From: Salipiger sp. H15
GTDB lineage: Bacteria; Pseudomonadota; Alphaproteobacteria; Rhodobacterales; Rhodobacteraceae
Assembly (NCBI RefSeq): GCF_040409955.1
Contig: NZ_CP123386.1
Location: 124,001 to 188,000, forward strand
Reading direction: 5' to 3'
Length of the DNA stretch: 64,000 nucleotides
Below the pieces are notes generated by a model. That model saw nothing but the letters and a program-made list of their open reading frames with translations, ran no database searches and was not told the origin of the DNA. The position numbers and the translations under genes are program-made. The first letter of the stretch is position 1. Each line of letters opens with the position of its first letter. Positions 50,891 through 58,717 of this stretch are shown piece by piece.

Positions 50891-50908
50891 CCAATTGTCG
50901 ACCATTGG
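50891..50908. promoter_or_regulatory. Variant GntR operator-like site, SDR pair promoter
   Basis: CCAAT and ATTGG form inverted arms (50891-50895, 50904-50908) around TGTCGACC; the inner TTGTCGACCA is one base from the TGGTCGACCA before GntR copy 2. It is about 20 bases before the SDR start. Confidence 0.5.
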
Positions 50909-50926
50909 AACTCCAAGGAGAACGAC

Positions 50927-51601
50927 ATGCCCAGATTGCTTGTGTCAGGGGCGAATCGCGGGATCGGGCTGGAGCTTGCCCGGCAGTTCGCCGCCGCGGG
51001 CTGGGAGGTGATCGGCACCGCCCGCCAACCGCAGACCGCCGCCGCGCTGGCCGAGACCGGCGCGCGGGTGCTGCCGCTCGAAGCGGATGACGAGCGCTCG
51101 ATCACCGCGCTGAAGGAGATGCTGGACGGCACGCCGATCGATGTGCTGATCGCCAACGCCGGCATCGCCATCAACCTCGAGGCCGGTCCCGCCGAGGTGA
51201 CCCGCGCTGACTTCACGCGGACCATCCGCACCAACACCTGGGGCCCGCTGGCACTGGCGCGCGCGCTGAAACCGAACATCGCCGCCTCGGAGCGCAGGAC
51301 CTGCTGCGCCATGTCGAGCCTCATGTCGTCGATCTCGGCCAATGACTGGGGCACGCAATACGGCTACCGGGCCTCGAAGGCGGCGCTGAACGCGGCCTGG
51401 GTCGGGCTTGCCGACGAATGGCGCCCCGAGGGGATCACCTGCCTGCTGCTGCGCCCCGGCATGGTCGCCACCGACATGACCGAGGGGCGCGGCATTCCCG
51501 TGCAGGAGAGCGTCGCCGGGATGCGGCAGGTGGTCGAAGGGATCACCGCCGCCGATGCCGGGCGGATCATCGGCTACGACGGCCTCGACGTGCCGTGGTG
51601 A
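50927..51601 (+). CDS. SDR oxidoreductase (CsgA-like), catalytic residues intact
   Basis: 224-residue classical SDR. Cofactor loop SGANRGIG at residues 7-14, IANAG near residue 75, catalytic Ser near 131 (MSSLMSS), Tyr147 and Lys151 in YRASK. It reduces or oxidises a carbonyl compound with NAD(P)H. AAGGAG precedes the ATG. The second SDR begins 30 bases downstream. Confidence 0.88.
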   Translation: MPRLLVSGANRGIGLELARQFAAAGWEVIGTARQPQTAAALAETGARVLPLEADDERSITALKEMLDGTPIDVLIANAGIAINLEAGPAEVTRADFTRTIRTNTWGPLALARALKPNIAASERRTCCAMSSLMSSISANDWGTQYGYRASKAALNAAWVGLADEWRPEGITCLLLRPGMVATDMTEGRGIPVQESVAGMRQVVEGITAADAGRIIGYDGLDVPW

Positions 51602-51631
51602 GCCCGGTTGCCGAAAGATAAGGAGACAGAC

Positions 51632-52279
51632 ATGCCCACCGTCCTGATCACCGGCGCCCATGCCGGACCCGGCCTTGCCCTCGCCCATGCCTTCGCCCGC
51701 CGGGGCTGGGCCGTGCTGGCGGCCAACCCCCGCCCCTTCGCCGCCGCTGATTTCGCCACGCTCGGGCCCGACGTGTCGGAGCTGCGCTACGATCCCGCTT
51801 CGGATGCCAGCGCTCGCGACATCGCGCTGCGCCTCAGCGGGCGGGTGATCGACGTCGCGATCTTCACCCACGTGCTGCGCGAGGAGACCGCCCTGCCGAT
51901 CGAGCGTGTCACCGCCGCCGGCTTCGAGCGCATGATGCTCGAGAACACCTTCGCGCCGCTGAGCCTTGCCGCGCTGCTGGCGCCCAATCTCGCCGCCGCC
52001 GCGGAGCCGCTGGCCGTGGCGCTGGTCGATCCCGCCGGGCGCACCGGGCGCTTCCACGGCCCGGCGCAATACGGGCTGCGCGCCTCGCAGGCGGCACTGG
52101 TGCAGATGTGGCGCAATCTCGCGGTGGAGTGGCAGGAGCCCGGCATCCGCTGCCTCGCCCTGCAAGGCGCGGGCGATCCTCGGGCGCTGGCCGAGGCGGT
52201 GCTGCGGGTCGTCGACACGGACGGCGACGCACCCTCCGGCGCGATCATCGACCTCGCGCCCGAGCCGGCCACCGCCTGA
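51632..52279 (+). CDS. Degenerate SDR paralogue, likely non-catalytic
   Basis: 215-residue SDR-fold protein. The cofactor loop TGAHAGPG survives, but the active site does not: NAG reads FTH, the Ser strand reads LVDPAG, and YRASK of the partner aligns with LRASQ (Leu149 and Gln153). The frame is intact, with AAGGAGA before the ATG at 51632. It may form a heterodimer with the active SDR at 50927 and help bind substrate, like other catalytic/non-catalytic SDR pairs. Alternatively it is a decaying duplicate. Confidence 0.8.
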   Translation: MPTVLITGAHAGPGLALAHAFARRGWAVLAANPRPFAAADFATLGPDVSELRYDPASDASARDIALRLSGRVIDVAIFTHVLREETALPIERVTAAGFERMMLENTFAPLSLAALLAPNLAAAAEPLAVALVDPAGRTGRFHGPAQYGLRASQAALVQMWRNLAVEWQEPGIRCLALQGAGDPRALAEAVLRVVDTDGDAPSGAIIDLAPEPATA

Positions 52280-52333
52280 CACGGCTCACCTCTCACCGCT
52301 CCCGGCCCGCTCTACCCCCAAGCGCAAACGGAA

Positions 52334-52357
52334 AGGCCCGGTCCTCGGACCGGGCCT
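52334..52357. terminator. Bidirectional hairpin between SDR pair and PotABCD operon
   Basis: AGGCCCGGT (52334-52342) and ACCGGGCCT (52349-52357) around a six-base loop. On the minus strand it is followed by TTCCGTTTG, after the potA-like stop at 52382. Confidence 0.7.
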
Positions 52358-52381
52358 GACCTCATCGAGTGACGGGCGCGG

Positions 52382-53476
52382 TCACTGGCGGAGCACGGAC
52401 AGGCTCGCGCTGTCCCAGCCCAGCCAGACCGGCGCGTCGCCGAGCTTCGCGGTGGTGTCGGTGTCGGCATAGGCCCGCAGCCGCGCCGCGCCCGCCTCCT
52501 CCACCACGATGTCGACCGCCACGCGGCTGCCGAGGAAGGTCTTCTCGACGATCCGCCCCTGCACCGCATTGCCGGTGAGCGGCTTCTCCGCCGCCAGCGC
52601 GATCTTCTCGAGCCGCAGCGAGGCGCTGACCTCCTGCCCGGTGGCGGGCACGCCGGCCGGGGCGCGGCCGCGCAGCTCGATGCCGCGCCAGTCGACGACC
52701 ACCTCCTCGGACGCGCGGTCCACGCCGCGCACCGTTCCGTCGAGCAGGTTGGTGGCGCCGATGAACTCGGCCACGAAGCGCGTCTCGGGACGGAAGTAGA
52801 GGTCCTCGGGCGTGCCGTCCTGCTCGATCCGGCCGCCGTTCATCACCACGATCCGGTCGGACATGGTGAGCGCCTCGTCCTGGTCGTGGGTCACGAAGAG
52901 GAACGTCTTGTCGGTGCGGCGCTGGATCGACTTCAGCTCCATCTGCACCTGCGCGCGCAGCTTGGCGTCGAGCGCACCGAGCGGCTCGTCGAGCAGCAGC
53001 AGCGCGGGATCGGGCGCGAGCGCCCGGGCCAGCGCCACCCGCTGACGCTGGCCGCCCGAGAGCTGCGAGGCGTAGCGGTCGGCAAAGGGCATCAGCTCGA
53101 GGAAGCTCATCACCTCGTCGAGACGGCGCTTGATCTCGGCCTTGCCGAGCCCCTTCAGCTCCAGCCCGAAGGAGATGTTCTGCGCCACGGTCATGTGCGG
53201 GAACAGCGCGTAGTCCTGGAAGACCATGTTGACCTTGCGCTTCTCCGGCGGCTGCGCGGTGACGTCCTGGCCCTCGAGGATGATGCGCCCGGTGTCGGTC
53301 TTCTCGAAACCGCCGAGGATGCGCAGCGTCGTCGACTTGCCGCAGCCCGACGGGCCGAGGAAGGTGACGAACTCGCCCGGGGCGATCGAGAGATCCAGCG
53401 GGTGCAGCGCCTGCGACTTGCCGTAGGCCTTGGACACGCCCTCGAGGCGGACGATGGGTTCCTTGTCGGACAGCAT
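52382..53476 (-). CDS. ABC transporter ATPase (PotA-like)
   Basis: 364-residue ATPase. Walker A GPSGCGKST, FQDYALFPH, LSGGQRQRV, LLLLDEPLGALD and THDQDEAL are intact; residues about 240-360 form the TOBE domain of PotA/UgpC-like proteins. It powers the importer with PotB/PotC-like permeases upstream. Last gene of the nine-gene operon. The true ligand may be an opine or amine rather than spermidine, given the opine-type dehydrogenase in the same operon. Confidence 0.92.
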   Translation of the reverse strand: MLSDKEPIVRLEGVSKAYGKSQALHPLDLSIAPGEFVTFLGPSGCGKSTTLRILGGFEKTDTGRIILEGQDVTAQPPEKRKVNMVFQDYALFPHMTVAQNISFGLELKGLGKAEIKRRLDEVMSFLELMPFADRYASQLSGGQRQRVALARALAPDPALLLLDEPLGALDAKLRAQVQMELKSIQRRTDKTFLFVTHDQDEALTMSDRIVVMNGGRIEQDGTPEDLYFRPETRFVAEFIGATNLLDGTVRGVDRASEEVVVDWRGIELRGRAPAGVPATGQEVSASLRLEKIALAAEKPLTGNAVQGRIVEKTFLGSRVAVDIVVEEAGAARLRAYADTDTTAKLGDAPVWLGWDSASLSVLRQ

Positions 53477-53477
53477 G

Positions 53478-54263
53478 TCAGTGCTCCCTGTTCATGCGGC
53501 GGCTGGAGCGTTCGGCCCAGACCCCCAGCACCGCGGTCAGGATCAGCACCACGGTGGAGATTGCGTTGATTTCCGGCGACATGCCCGAGCGCAGCTTGGC
53601 GAAGATCAGCACCGGCAGCGTCGGGTCGTAGGAGCCGAGGAAGAACGAGCGGACGAAGTCGTCGAAGCTCAGCAGCAGGCAGAAGATCGAGGCGCCGATG
53701 ATCGCGGGCATGAGGTAAGGCAGCGTCACGCGGGTGAAGGTGACGAAGGGATCCGCCCCGAGGTCGCGCGCCGCCTCGCCAAGGCTCCTTGGCAGGGTCG
53801 AGAGCCGCGCCATCACCACCAGCGCAACGAAGGGCACGTTGTGCACCGCGTGCGACCACATGATGGCGAAGCCGCCCGGCTCGATGCCGAGCTGGCGCGC
53901 GTAGACGCGGAAGGCGATGGCCGAGATGATCCCCGGCACCAGCGCCGGCAGGATGGTCAGCGCGTAGACCGCGAAGCGCCCGGCGAACTTGCGCCCGCTC
54001 AGCAGCACCGCGAGCCAGGTGCCCATGACCACCGAGACCACGGTCGAGCAGACCGCGATGATCAGCGAGTAGACGAAGCTCGACAGCACCGTTCCGTCGT
54101 CGAAGACGCCGAGATACCAGTCGAGCGTCCAGCTCTTGATCGGGAAGCCGATGAACTTGCTGTCCTTGAACCCCATGAGGATCATCAGCAGCAGCGGCAC
54201 GAAGAGGTAGACCACGAAGGCCCAGAAGAAGACGGAAAGCCAGACACGGCCGGAGCGGGTCAT
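53478..54263 (-). CDS. ABC transporter permease (PotC-like)
   Basis: 261-residue permease with six membrane segments and the EAA loop EAARDLGADPFVTFTRVTLP near residue 165. SFDDFVRSFFL is typical of PotC. It overlaps the PotB-like stop by ATGA and lies one base from the PotA-like start. Confidence 0.92.
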   Translation of the reverse strand: MTRSGRVWLSVFFWAFVVYLFVPLLLMILMGFKDSKFIGFPIKSWTLDWYLGVFDDGTVLSSFVYSLIIAVCSTVVSVVMGTWLAVLLSGRKFAGRFAVYALTILPALVPGIISAIAFRVYARQLGIEPGGFAIMWSHAVHNVPFVALVVMARLSTLPRSLGEAARDLGADPFVTFTRVTLPYLMPAIIGASIFCLLLSFDDFVRSFFLGSYDPTLPVLIFAKLRSGMSPEINAISTVVLILTAVLGVWAERSSRRMNREH

Positions 54264-55252
54264 TTGCTGTCTCCCTTGCGGAGCGCCGAGATGAAGCGGG
54301 CGAACACCCCGGTCAGCACCAGCGCGGCGAAGAACATGATGACGGCAAAGGCCGCGCCCGTGGGCCACTGGTCCCCCGCGACGTGGAAGAAGCCCGCGAT
54401 GGTCTCGGCAAAGACCGTGGTGTTGGGCCCGCCGAGCAGCACCGGGGTGCCGTAGTAACCGGTGGAGATGAGGAAGACGAGCGTGCAGCCCGAGCCGATC
54501 CCCTCGAGCGTCAGCGGCAGGGTGATGCGGCGGAACCGCGTCCAGGCCCCCGCGCCGAGGTCGGCCCCCGCCTCGGAGAGGTTCCTCGGCAGCTTCTCGA
54601 GCGCCGAGTAGAGCGGCAGCAGCATGTAGAGCGCGGTGAGGTAGATCAGGCCCACGCTCACCGAGAAGCCGGTGTACATGAAGGGGATCGGCCGGTCGAT
54701 CAGCCCCAGCGTTTTCAGCGCGAGGTTGATGGCGCCGTTGTTGCCGAGCAGGATCATGATCGCGTAGGTCCGCACGATCTCGCCGGTCCAGAACGGGATC
54801 AGCAGCAGCAGGAGCAGCGCCAGCTGGTGGTCGCGCTTGACGTGCCGCGCGAGATAGTAGGCGACCGGGTAGGTGATGAGCATCGTCACCACCGTCAGCA
54901 CCGCCGAGTAGGTGATCGTCCGCAGGAACGGCATCATGAACACGCTCTCGCTGAAGAAGCGCGCGTAATTGGCCAGCGTGTAATGGTTTTCCTGCCCCGG
55001 AGCGATGGGATAGGCGTCCAGCAGGCTGACCTGCAGCATCTGCAGCATGGGTCCGAGGTGCTGCGTGACGATCCAGATCACCGGCAGCACCGCCAGCAGC
55101 ACGAACTGCCTGCGGGGGGAAGCGAAGAGCAGCGCGACGAGCGCCTGGTAGGGCGCCCAGTTGACCAGCCTGCCCCAGAACGGGCGGCGGTCGGCTGCGT
55201 CTCCCGCCGCGGCGGAGCGGCGCGCCCCTGCGTCGACGGCGTTGTTGGTCAT
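54260..55252 (-). CDS. ABC transporter permease (PotB-like)
   Basis: 330-residue permease with six to seven membrane segments. EAGADLGAGAWTRFRRITLP is the EAA loop; PFWTGEIVRTYA is a PotB/PotH signature. The ATG at 55252 follows AGAGGAAA. The N-terminal 50 residues before the first helix are charged and unlike core PotB. Confidence 0.92.
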   Translation of the reverse strand: MTNNAVDAGARRSAAAGDAADRRPFWGRLVNWAPYQALVALLFASPRRQFVLLAVLPVIWIVTQHLGPMLQMLQVSLLDAYPIAPGQENHYTLANYARFFSESVFMMPFLRTITYSAVLTVVTMLITYPVAYYLARHVKRDHQLALLLLLLIPFWTGEIVRTYAIMILLGNNGAINLALKTLGLIDRPIPFMYTGFSVSVGLIYLTALYMLLPLYSALEKLPRNLSEAGADLGAGAWTRFRRITLPLTLEGIGSGCTLVFLISTGYYGTPVLLGGPNTTVFAETIAGFFHVAGDQWPTGAAFAVIMFFAALVLTGVFARFISALRKGDSK

Positions 55253-55331
55253 GGCGTTTCCTCTCTGCACGAAAGCGCGTGCGTCGGGCTGCGGCGGCCC
55301 TGTCCTGCCCCCGCAGCCCCTGTGCTTGTGC

Positions 55332-56438
55332 TCAGGCGGCCTTGATGGCTTCGACGGCCGGATCGACGAGGCCGTACTTCATCTCGTTCGCCTCGGAGCG
55401 GAAGAACTTCATGCCCGCCAGCTCTTCCTCGGAGAAGGAGGTCGCGGCCTTCTCGGCGTCGCTCAGGTATTCATCGGCGCCCTTGAAGGTCGAGATGAAG
55501 CCCGACGCCTTGGTCATCGCGGCACCGACCTCGGGCGAGGCCAGCACGGCGTTGAGGAAGGTGTAGGCATTGTCCATGTTCGGCGCGTTGTTGGCGATGT
55601 TGTAGGTGTAGACGAAGCCGTAGCTGCCTTCCTTGGGGATGGTCATCGCCACCGGGAAGCCTTCGGCCATCAGCGCGGCGATCGGGCCGTTCCAGGCGCA
55701 GGCCATGGTGATGTCCTGGTTGACGAACATCTGCTGCACCTCGGCGCCGCCGTCGTAGTACTTGCGCGCCAGCGGCTTCTTCTCGATCAGGAAGTCCCGC
55801 GCCTCGGCGACGATGGCGGCGGCCTTCTCGGGATCGTTGAGATACTCGACCATGTTGCCGTCGTAGCCCTTCATCAGCATGACGATCGACATCATGTCCT
55901 GCAGCACGTAGGCGGTCTGGCCGGCGAACTTGTCCGAGAAGAACGGCTCCCAGGACTTGGTGTCCTCTTCCGAGACCATCTCGGTGTTGTAGGCCAGCAC
56001 TTCCATGCCCGACAGGATCGGCGCGCCCCACTTGTTGCCGTTGATCGTCGACCAGTCGCTCTCCGAGTAGATCGGGTTGATCGTGCCCCAGTTGGTCAGG
56101 CGGTCGGTGTCGAGCGGCGACAGCAGGTCCGAGGAGATGAACTGCAGGAAGCGGTGGCCGGCGACGGTGAGGATGTCCACGGTCGGGTTCGGCGCCTCGG
56201 CGGCCAGCAGGTTGAACTGCTTGCCCTGGTCATCGACGAGGCGGATGTTCACCTTGATGCCGGTCTCGTCCTGGAACTGGGTCTTGAAGTCCTCGGGGAT
56301 GAAGTCGGTGTAGGTCCAGATGTTGACCTCGCCGCCCTGCGCATAGGCGCGGCGCAGGTAGACGGGGCTGGCGAGGGTGCCGGCGGTGACGGCCGCGGTG
56401 CCCATGAAGCGGCGGCGGTTCAGGATGAGTTTCGACAT
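55332..56438 (-). CDS. ABC transporter substrate-binding protein (PotD-like), Tat-exported
   Basis: 368-residue binding protein. NRRRFMGTAAVTAGTLAS is a twin-arginine signal, so it is probably folded before export; AYAQGG is the cleavage area near residue 34. NIWTYTDFIPEDFKTQF and the Trp/Tyr-rich WGAPILSG region match PotD/PotF and other amine or opine binders. The ATG at 56438 is supported by the Tat signal; the longer in-frame extension has no ribosome site. Preceded by a hairpin cluster after the opine-type dehydrogenase. Confidence 0.9.
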   Translation of the reverse strand: MSKLILNRRRFMGTAAVTAGTLASPVYLRRAYAQGGEVNIWTYTDFIPEDFKTQFQDETGIKVNIRLVDDQGKQFNLLAAEAPNPTVDILTVAGHRFLQFISSDLLSPLDTDRLTNWGTINPIYSESDWSTINGNKWGAPILSGMEVLAYNTEMVSEEDTKSWEPFFSDKFAGQTAYVLQDMMSIVMLMKGYDGNMVEYLNDPEKAAAIVAEARDFLIEKKPLARKYYDGGAEVQQMFVNQDITMACAWNGPIAALMAEGFPVAMTIPKEGSYGFVYTYNIANNAPNMDNAYTFLNAVLASPEVGAAMTKASGFISTFKGADEYLSDAEKAATSFSEEELAGMKFFRSEANEMKYGLVDPAVEAIKAA

Positions 56439-56496
56439 GTCGTTCGCTCCTAGTTGGGAGAATGCGGGTCTTTGAGGCCCGTCTGGTTGCGGTAGG

Positions 56497-56549
56497 CGCC
56501 GGCCCGTCGGCCGGCGTCTCGAGCGATGCGCCGGCTCGTCAGCCGGCGC
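56497..56549. repeat. Tandem GC hairpins between dehydrogenase and PotD-like gene
   Basis: Two hairpins in a row: CGCCGGCC-CGTC-GGCCGGCG (56497-56516) and GCGCCGGCT-CGTC-AGCCGGCGC (56528-56549), with the same CGTC loop. The second overlaps the dehydrogenase stop. They may attenuate transcription or protect the binding-protein mRNA, giving it a different level from the enzymes upstream. Confidence 0.55.
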
Positions 56550-57645
56550 TGGCCCGGAGCGTCTCCGGGCCGGGAAGCCGCCCCGACAGGGCAACCTCCC
56601 GCATCTGGTCGAGGCTCAGCTCGGCCAGCGGCAGCGCGGCGAGCAGCTCGTTTTCCTCTTCGAAATCGCGGCCGTACATGGCCGAGAACAGCTTGACCCC
56701 CGAGCGGTGCAGCTCGGCCGGCAGGCCGATGAGATCGCCCAGCACCACCGTCGGCACGAGGCCGTAGGGCACGTCCTCGGTCACGTAGCGGCTGTCGGCG
56801 GTCGCGGGGCCCTGCCCGCCGGTGCCCGCCTCGACCAGCGCCGCGTTCATCTCGTGGATCGAGGCGACGGGCACGTGGTAGCTCTGGTGGTAATGCTCGA
56901 AGATGGTCTTCACGCTGAGCCCCAGCGCCCGCGCGATGTTCAGCCGTTCCTCGTCCAGCGCCTCCATCAGGCGGCCGACGTTGGGCGTGACGTTGCCGGC
57001 CTGCGACCATGTCTCGCCGTGTTCCATGCGGGTCATGTTGCCGAGCGCGATGCCCATGTGGTTCTGCGGGTTGAGGTTCGAGAGCGCGATGGCCAGCAGC
57101 CCGTCGCGCGCCACGAAGACATCGCCGAAGAGCGTCCGGCAGGTCTCGAGCGCGCCGTCCTGCGCTGAGGCGGGCACGGTGCACATGTCGATCTTGGCGC
57201 GGATGGTGTTGACGTTGCACGCCGCGGGCCCGGTGCGGCGCCCGGTGAGCGCCGTGGTGCCCCAGGCGGTGACCGGCAGCGTGAGGCCGCGCGCGGCCAG
57301 CAGCTCCGACAGGTACACCGCGCCGAAGGAGGCATGGGACGAGACGATCACCTGCTGGCCCGCGCTAAGATGCGGCGCGATGGCGTCCATCACCGCCTTG
57401 TGCCCGTAGCCCGGTACGGCGATCAGCACCACGTCGCGGCCCGTGACCAGTGCCTCGGCGCTGCCCGCCACCTCGGGGTGGAAGACACCCGAGAGCGCGC
57501 CGGAGGCGGTCAGCCCCTGCCCCAGCCCGTCGGTGCCGGTGCCCGAGGGCGACCAGAGCGCGGTCCTGTGGCCGCGGCTTTCCAGCACGGCGGCGGTGCC
57601 AAAGGCGATGCTCCCCGCCCCGGCGATTCCGACCGAAAGGCTCAT
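56539..57645 (-). CDS. NAD/NADP octopine/opine-dehydrogenase-family protein
   Basis: 368-residue dehydrogenase. GIAGAGSIAFGTAAVL is the dinucleotide-binding motif; the C-terminal octopine/nopaline dehydrogenase domain begins near residue 190 with the catalytic His in LNPQNHMGIALGN. It oxidises or forms a secondary amine dicarboxylate (opine) such as N-(1-carboxyalkyl) amino acids. Co-translated with the CMD protein upstream of it. With a PotABCD-like importer in the same operon, catabolism of an imported opine-like compound is plausible. Confidence 0.88.
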   Translation of the reverse strand: MSLSVGIAGAGSIAFGTAAVLESRGHRTALWSPSGTGTDGLGQGLTASGALSGVFHPEVAGSAEALVTGRDVVLIAVPGYGHKAVMDAIAPHLSAGQQVIVSSHASFGAVYLSELLAARGLTLPVTAWGTTALTGRRTGPAACNVNTIRAKIDMCTVPASAQDGALETCRTLFGDVFVARDGLLAIALSNLNPQNHMGIALGNMTRMEHGETWSQAGNVTPNVGRLMEALDEERLNIARALGLSVKTIFEHYHQSYHVPVASIHEMNAALVEAGTGGQGPATADSRYVTEDVPYGLVPTVVLGDLIGLPAELHRSGVKLFSAMYGRDFEEENELLAALPLAELSLDQMREVALSGRLPGPETLRASAG

Positions 57646-58229
57646 GCGTCCACCTCCTTGCGCACCGGATCGCCGAGGATGTGCATCAGCCGGTTGGCCC
57701 AGCCGAAGAGCGCGGTCGACAGGATGAGGTCGAGGATCTCGGCCTCGTCGAGCCCGGCTGCCTTCAGCGCCGCCATGTCCTCGGCCGTGGCCTCGGAGGG
57801 CGCCGCCGAGAGCTTGCGGGCGAAATCGAAGATGGCACGGTCGCGCGGGCCGAGATCGGCCTTCTCGCCCTTCAGGAAGAGCTCGTCGGTGACCGTGGTG
57901 TCCTTGAGGATCTGTGCGTGGCGCGAGGCGTGCACGGCGGCGCAGTAGATGCAGCGGTTGACCATCGAAGCGGCCAGCGCACCGACCTCGCGCTCGGCGC
58001 GGCTGAGCCCGTCCTTGTCGTACATGATCGCGTTGAAGAGCGGCGAGCGCACCTTCAGGCTCTCGACGTCATGCGCCAGCGTCAGCACGTAGTCCGAGAC
58101 CTTGGTGTTCGACGGCGTGACCTGCAGCGCCTCGAGCTGATCCGGCGTCGCCTCGTCGAGCCGGACCGGGGTCACGCGCGGCTGCCAGTGCGGCACGTTG
58201 CGGGTGAACTTGTGGATGACCTTGCTCAT
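57642..58229 (-). CDS. Peroxidase-related AhpD/CMD-fold protein with CxxC
   Basis: 195-residue alkylhydroperoxidase/carboxymuconolactone-decarboxylase-fold protein. Cys93, Cys96 and His100 (CIYCAAVH) form the redox centre of AhpD-like proteins; the DLILSTALFGWANRLMHILG tail is typical of the uncharacterised peroxidase-related group. It may remove peroxide made by uncoupled turnover of the flavin monooxygenase upstream. ATGA overlaps on both sides. Confidence 0.88.
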   Translation of the reverse strand: MSKVIHKFTRNVPHWQPRVTPVRLDEATPDQLEALQVTPSNTKVSDYVLTLAHDVESLKVRSPLFNAIMYDKDGLSRAEREVGALAASMVNRCIYCAAVHASRHAQILKDTTVTDELFLKGEKADLGPRDRAIFDFARKLSAAPSEATAEDMAALKAAGLDEAEILDLILSTALFGWANRLMHILGDPVRKEVDA

Positions 58230-58717
58230 GCGCCCGCTCCCGTCATAAGCCTGAGTCCCGCGATCAGCCGCAGCTGGTAGGCCAGGAAGGCGTTGAGCTC
58301 GCAGAGCCGCACGATGTCGGCATCGGAGACGCCCGCGCCGAGCAGGGCCGAGATCTCCTCGGCCGTCACGTCGCGCGGCAGCATGGCGACGGAATCCATG
58401 AAGGCGACGACGCGCGCCAGACCCAGCGCGGCCCCGTCCTCCGAGGGATCGGCCAACGCGGCATAGTCCGCGCCCGCCATGCGCGCGGCGTAGCGCAGCC
58501 CGGTCGCCTCCTCGCCGTTCAGTCGCGCGATACGGGCGGCCAGCGCCGCGCGCAGGTCGGCGGGCCAGGCGCCGCAATCGGCGGGGGCGAGCACCGCCTC
58601 CTCGGCGGTCTGGGTCATTTCCATGATGTTGCCGCGCAGCGCTGCCGCGGCGGCGGCGGGGCCTCCTTCCGTCACACCGCCCATGGCGATGCTGGTCAGG
58701 GTCGAGAGGTCACTCAT
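58226..58717 (-). CDS. CMD-domain protein lacking redox cysteines
   Basis: 163-residue helical protein of the CMD fold, resembling the Avi_7170-type family that accompanies AhpD-like partners. The position of CxxC reads LRYAARMAGAD, without Cys, so it may be a structural partner of the protein at 57642. ATGA overlaps with both neighbours show strict co-translation. Confidence 0.78.
   Translation of the reverse strand: MSDLSTLTSIAMGGVTEGGPAAAAAALRGNIMEMTQTAEEAVLAPADCGAWPADLRAALAARIARLNGEEATGLRYAARMAGADYAALADPSEDGAALGLARVVAFMDSVAMLPRDVTAEEISALLGAGVSDADIVRLCELNAFLAYQLRLIAGLRLMTGAGA

Noticed and set aside
52382..56438. Annotating the PotABCD-like genes as a true spermidine/putrescine importer
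   Set aside because: Operon partners point to an opine or amine derivative; only family-level names are justified.
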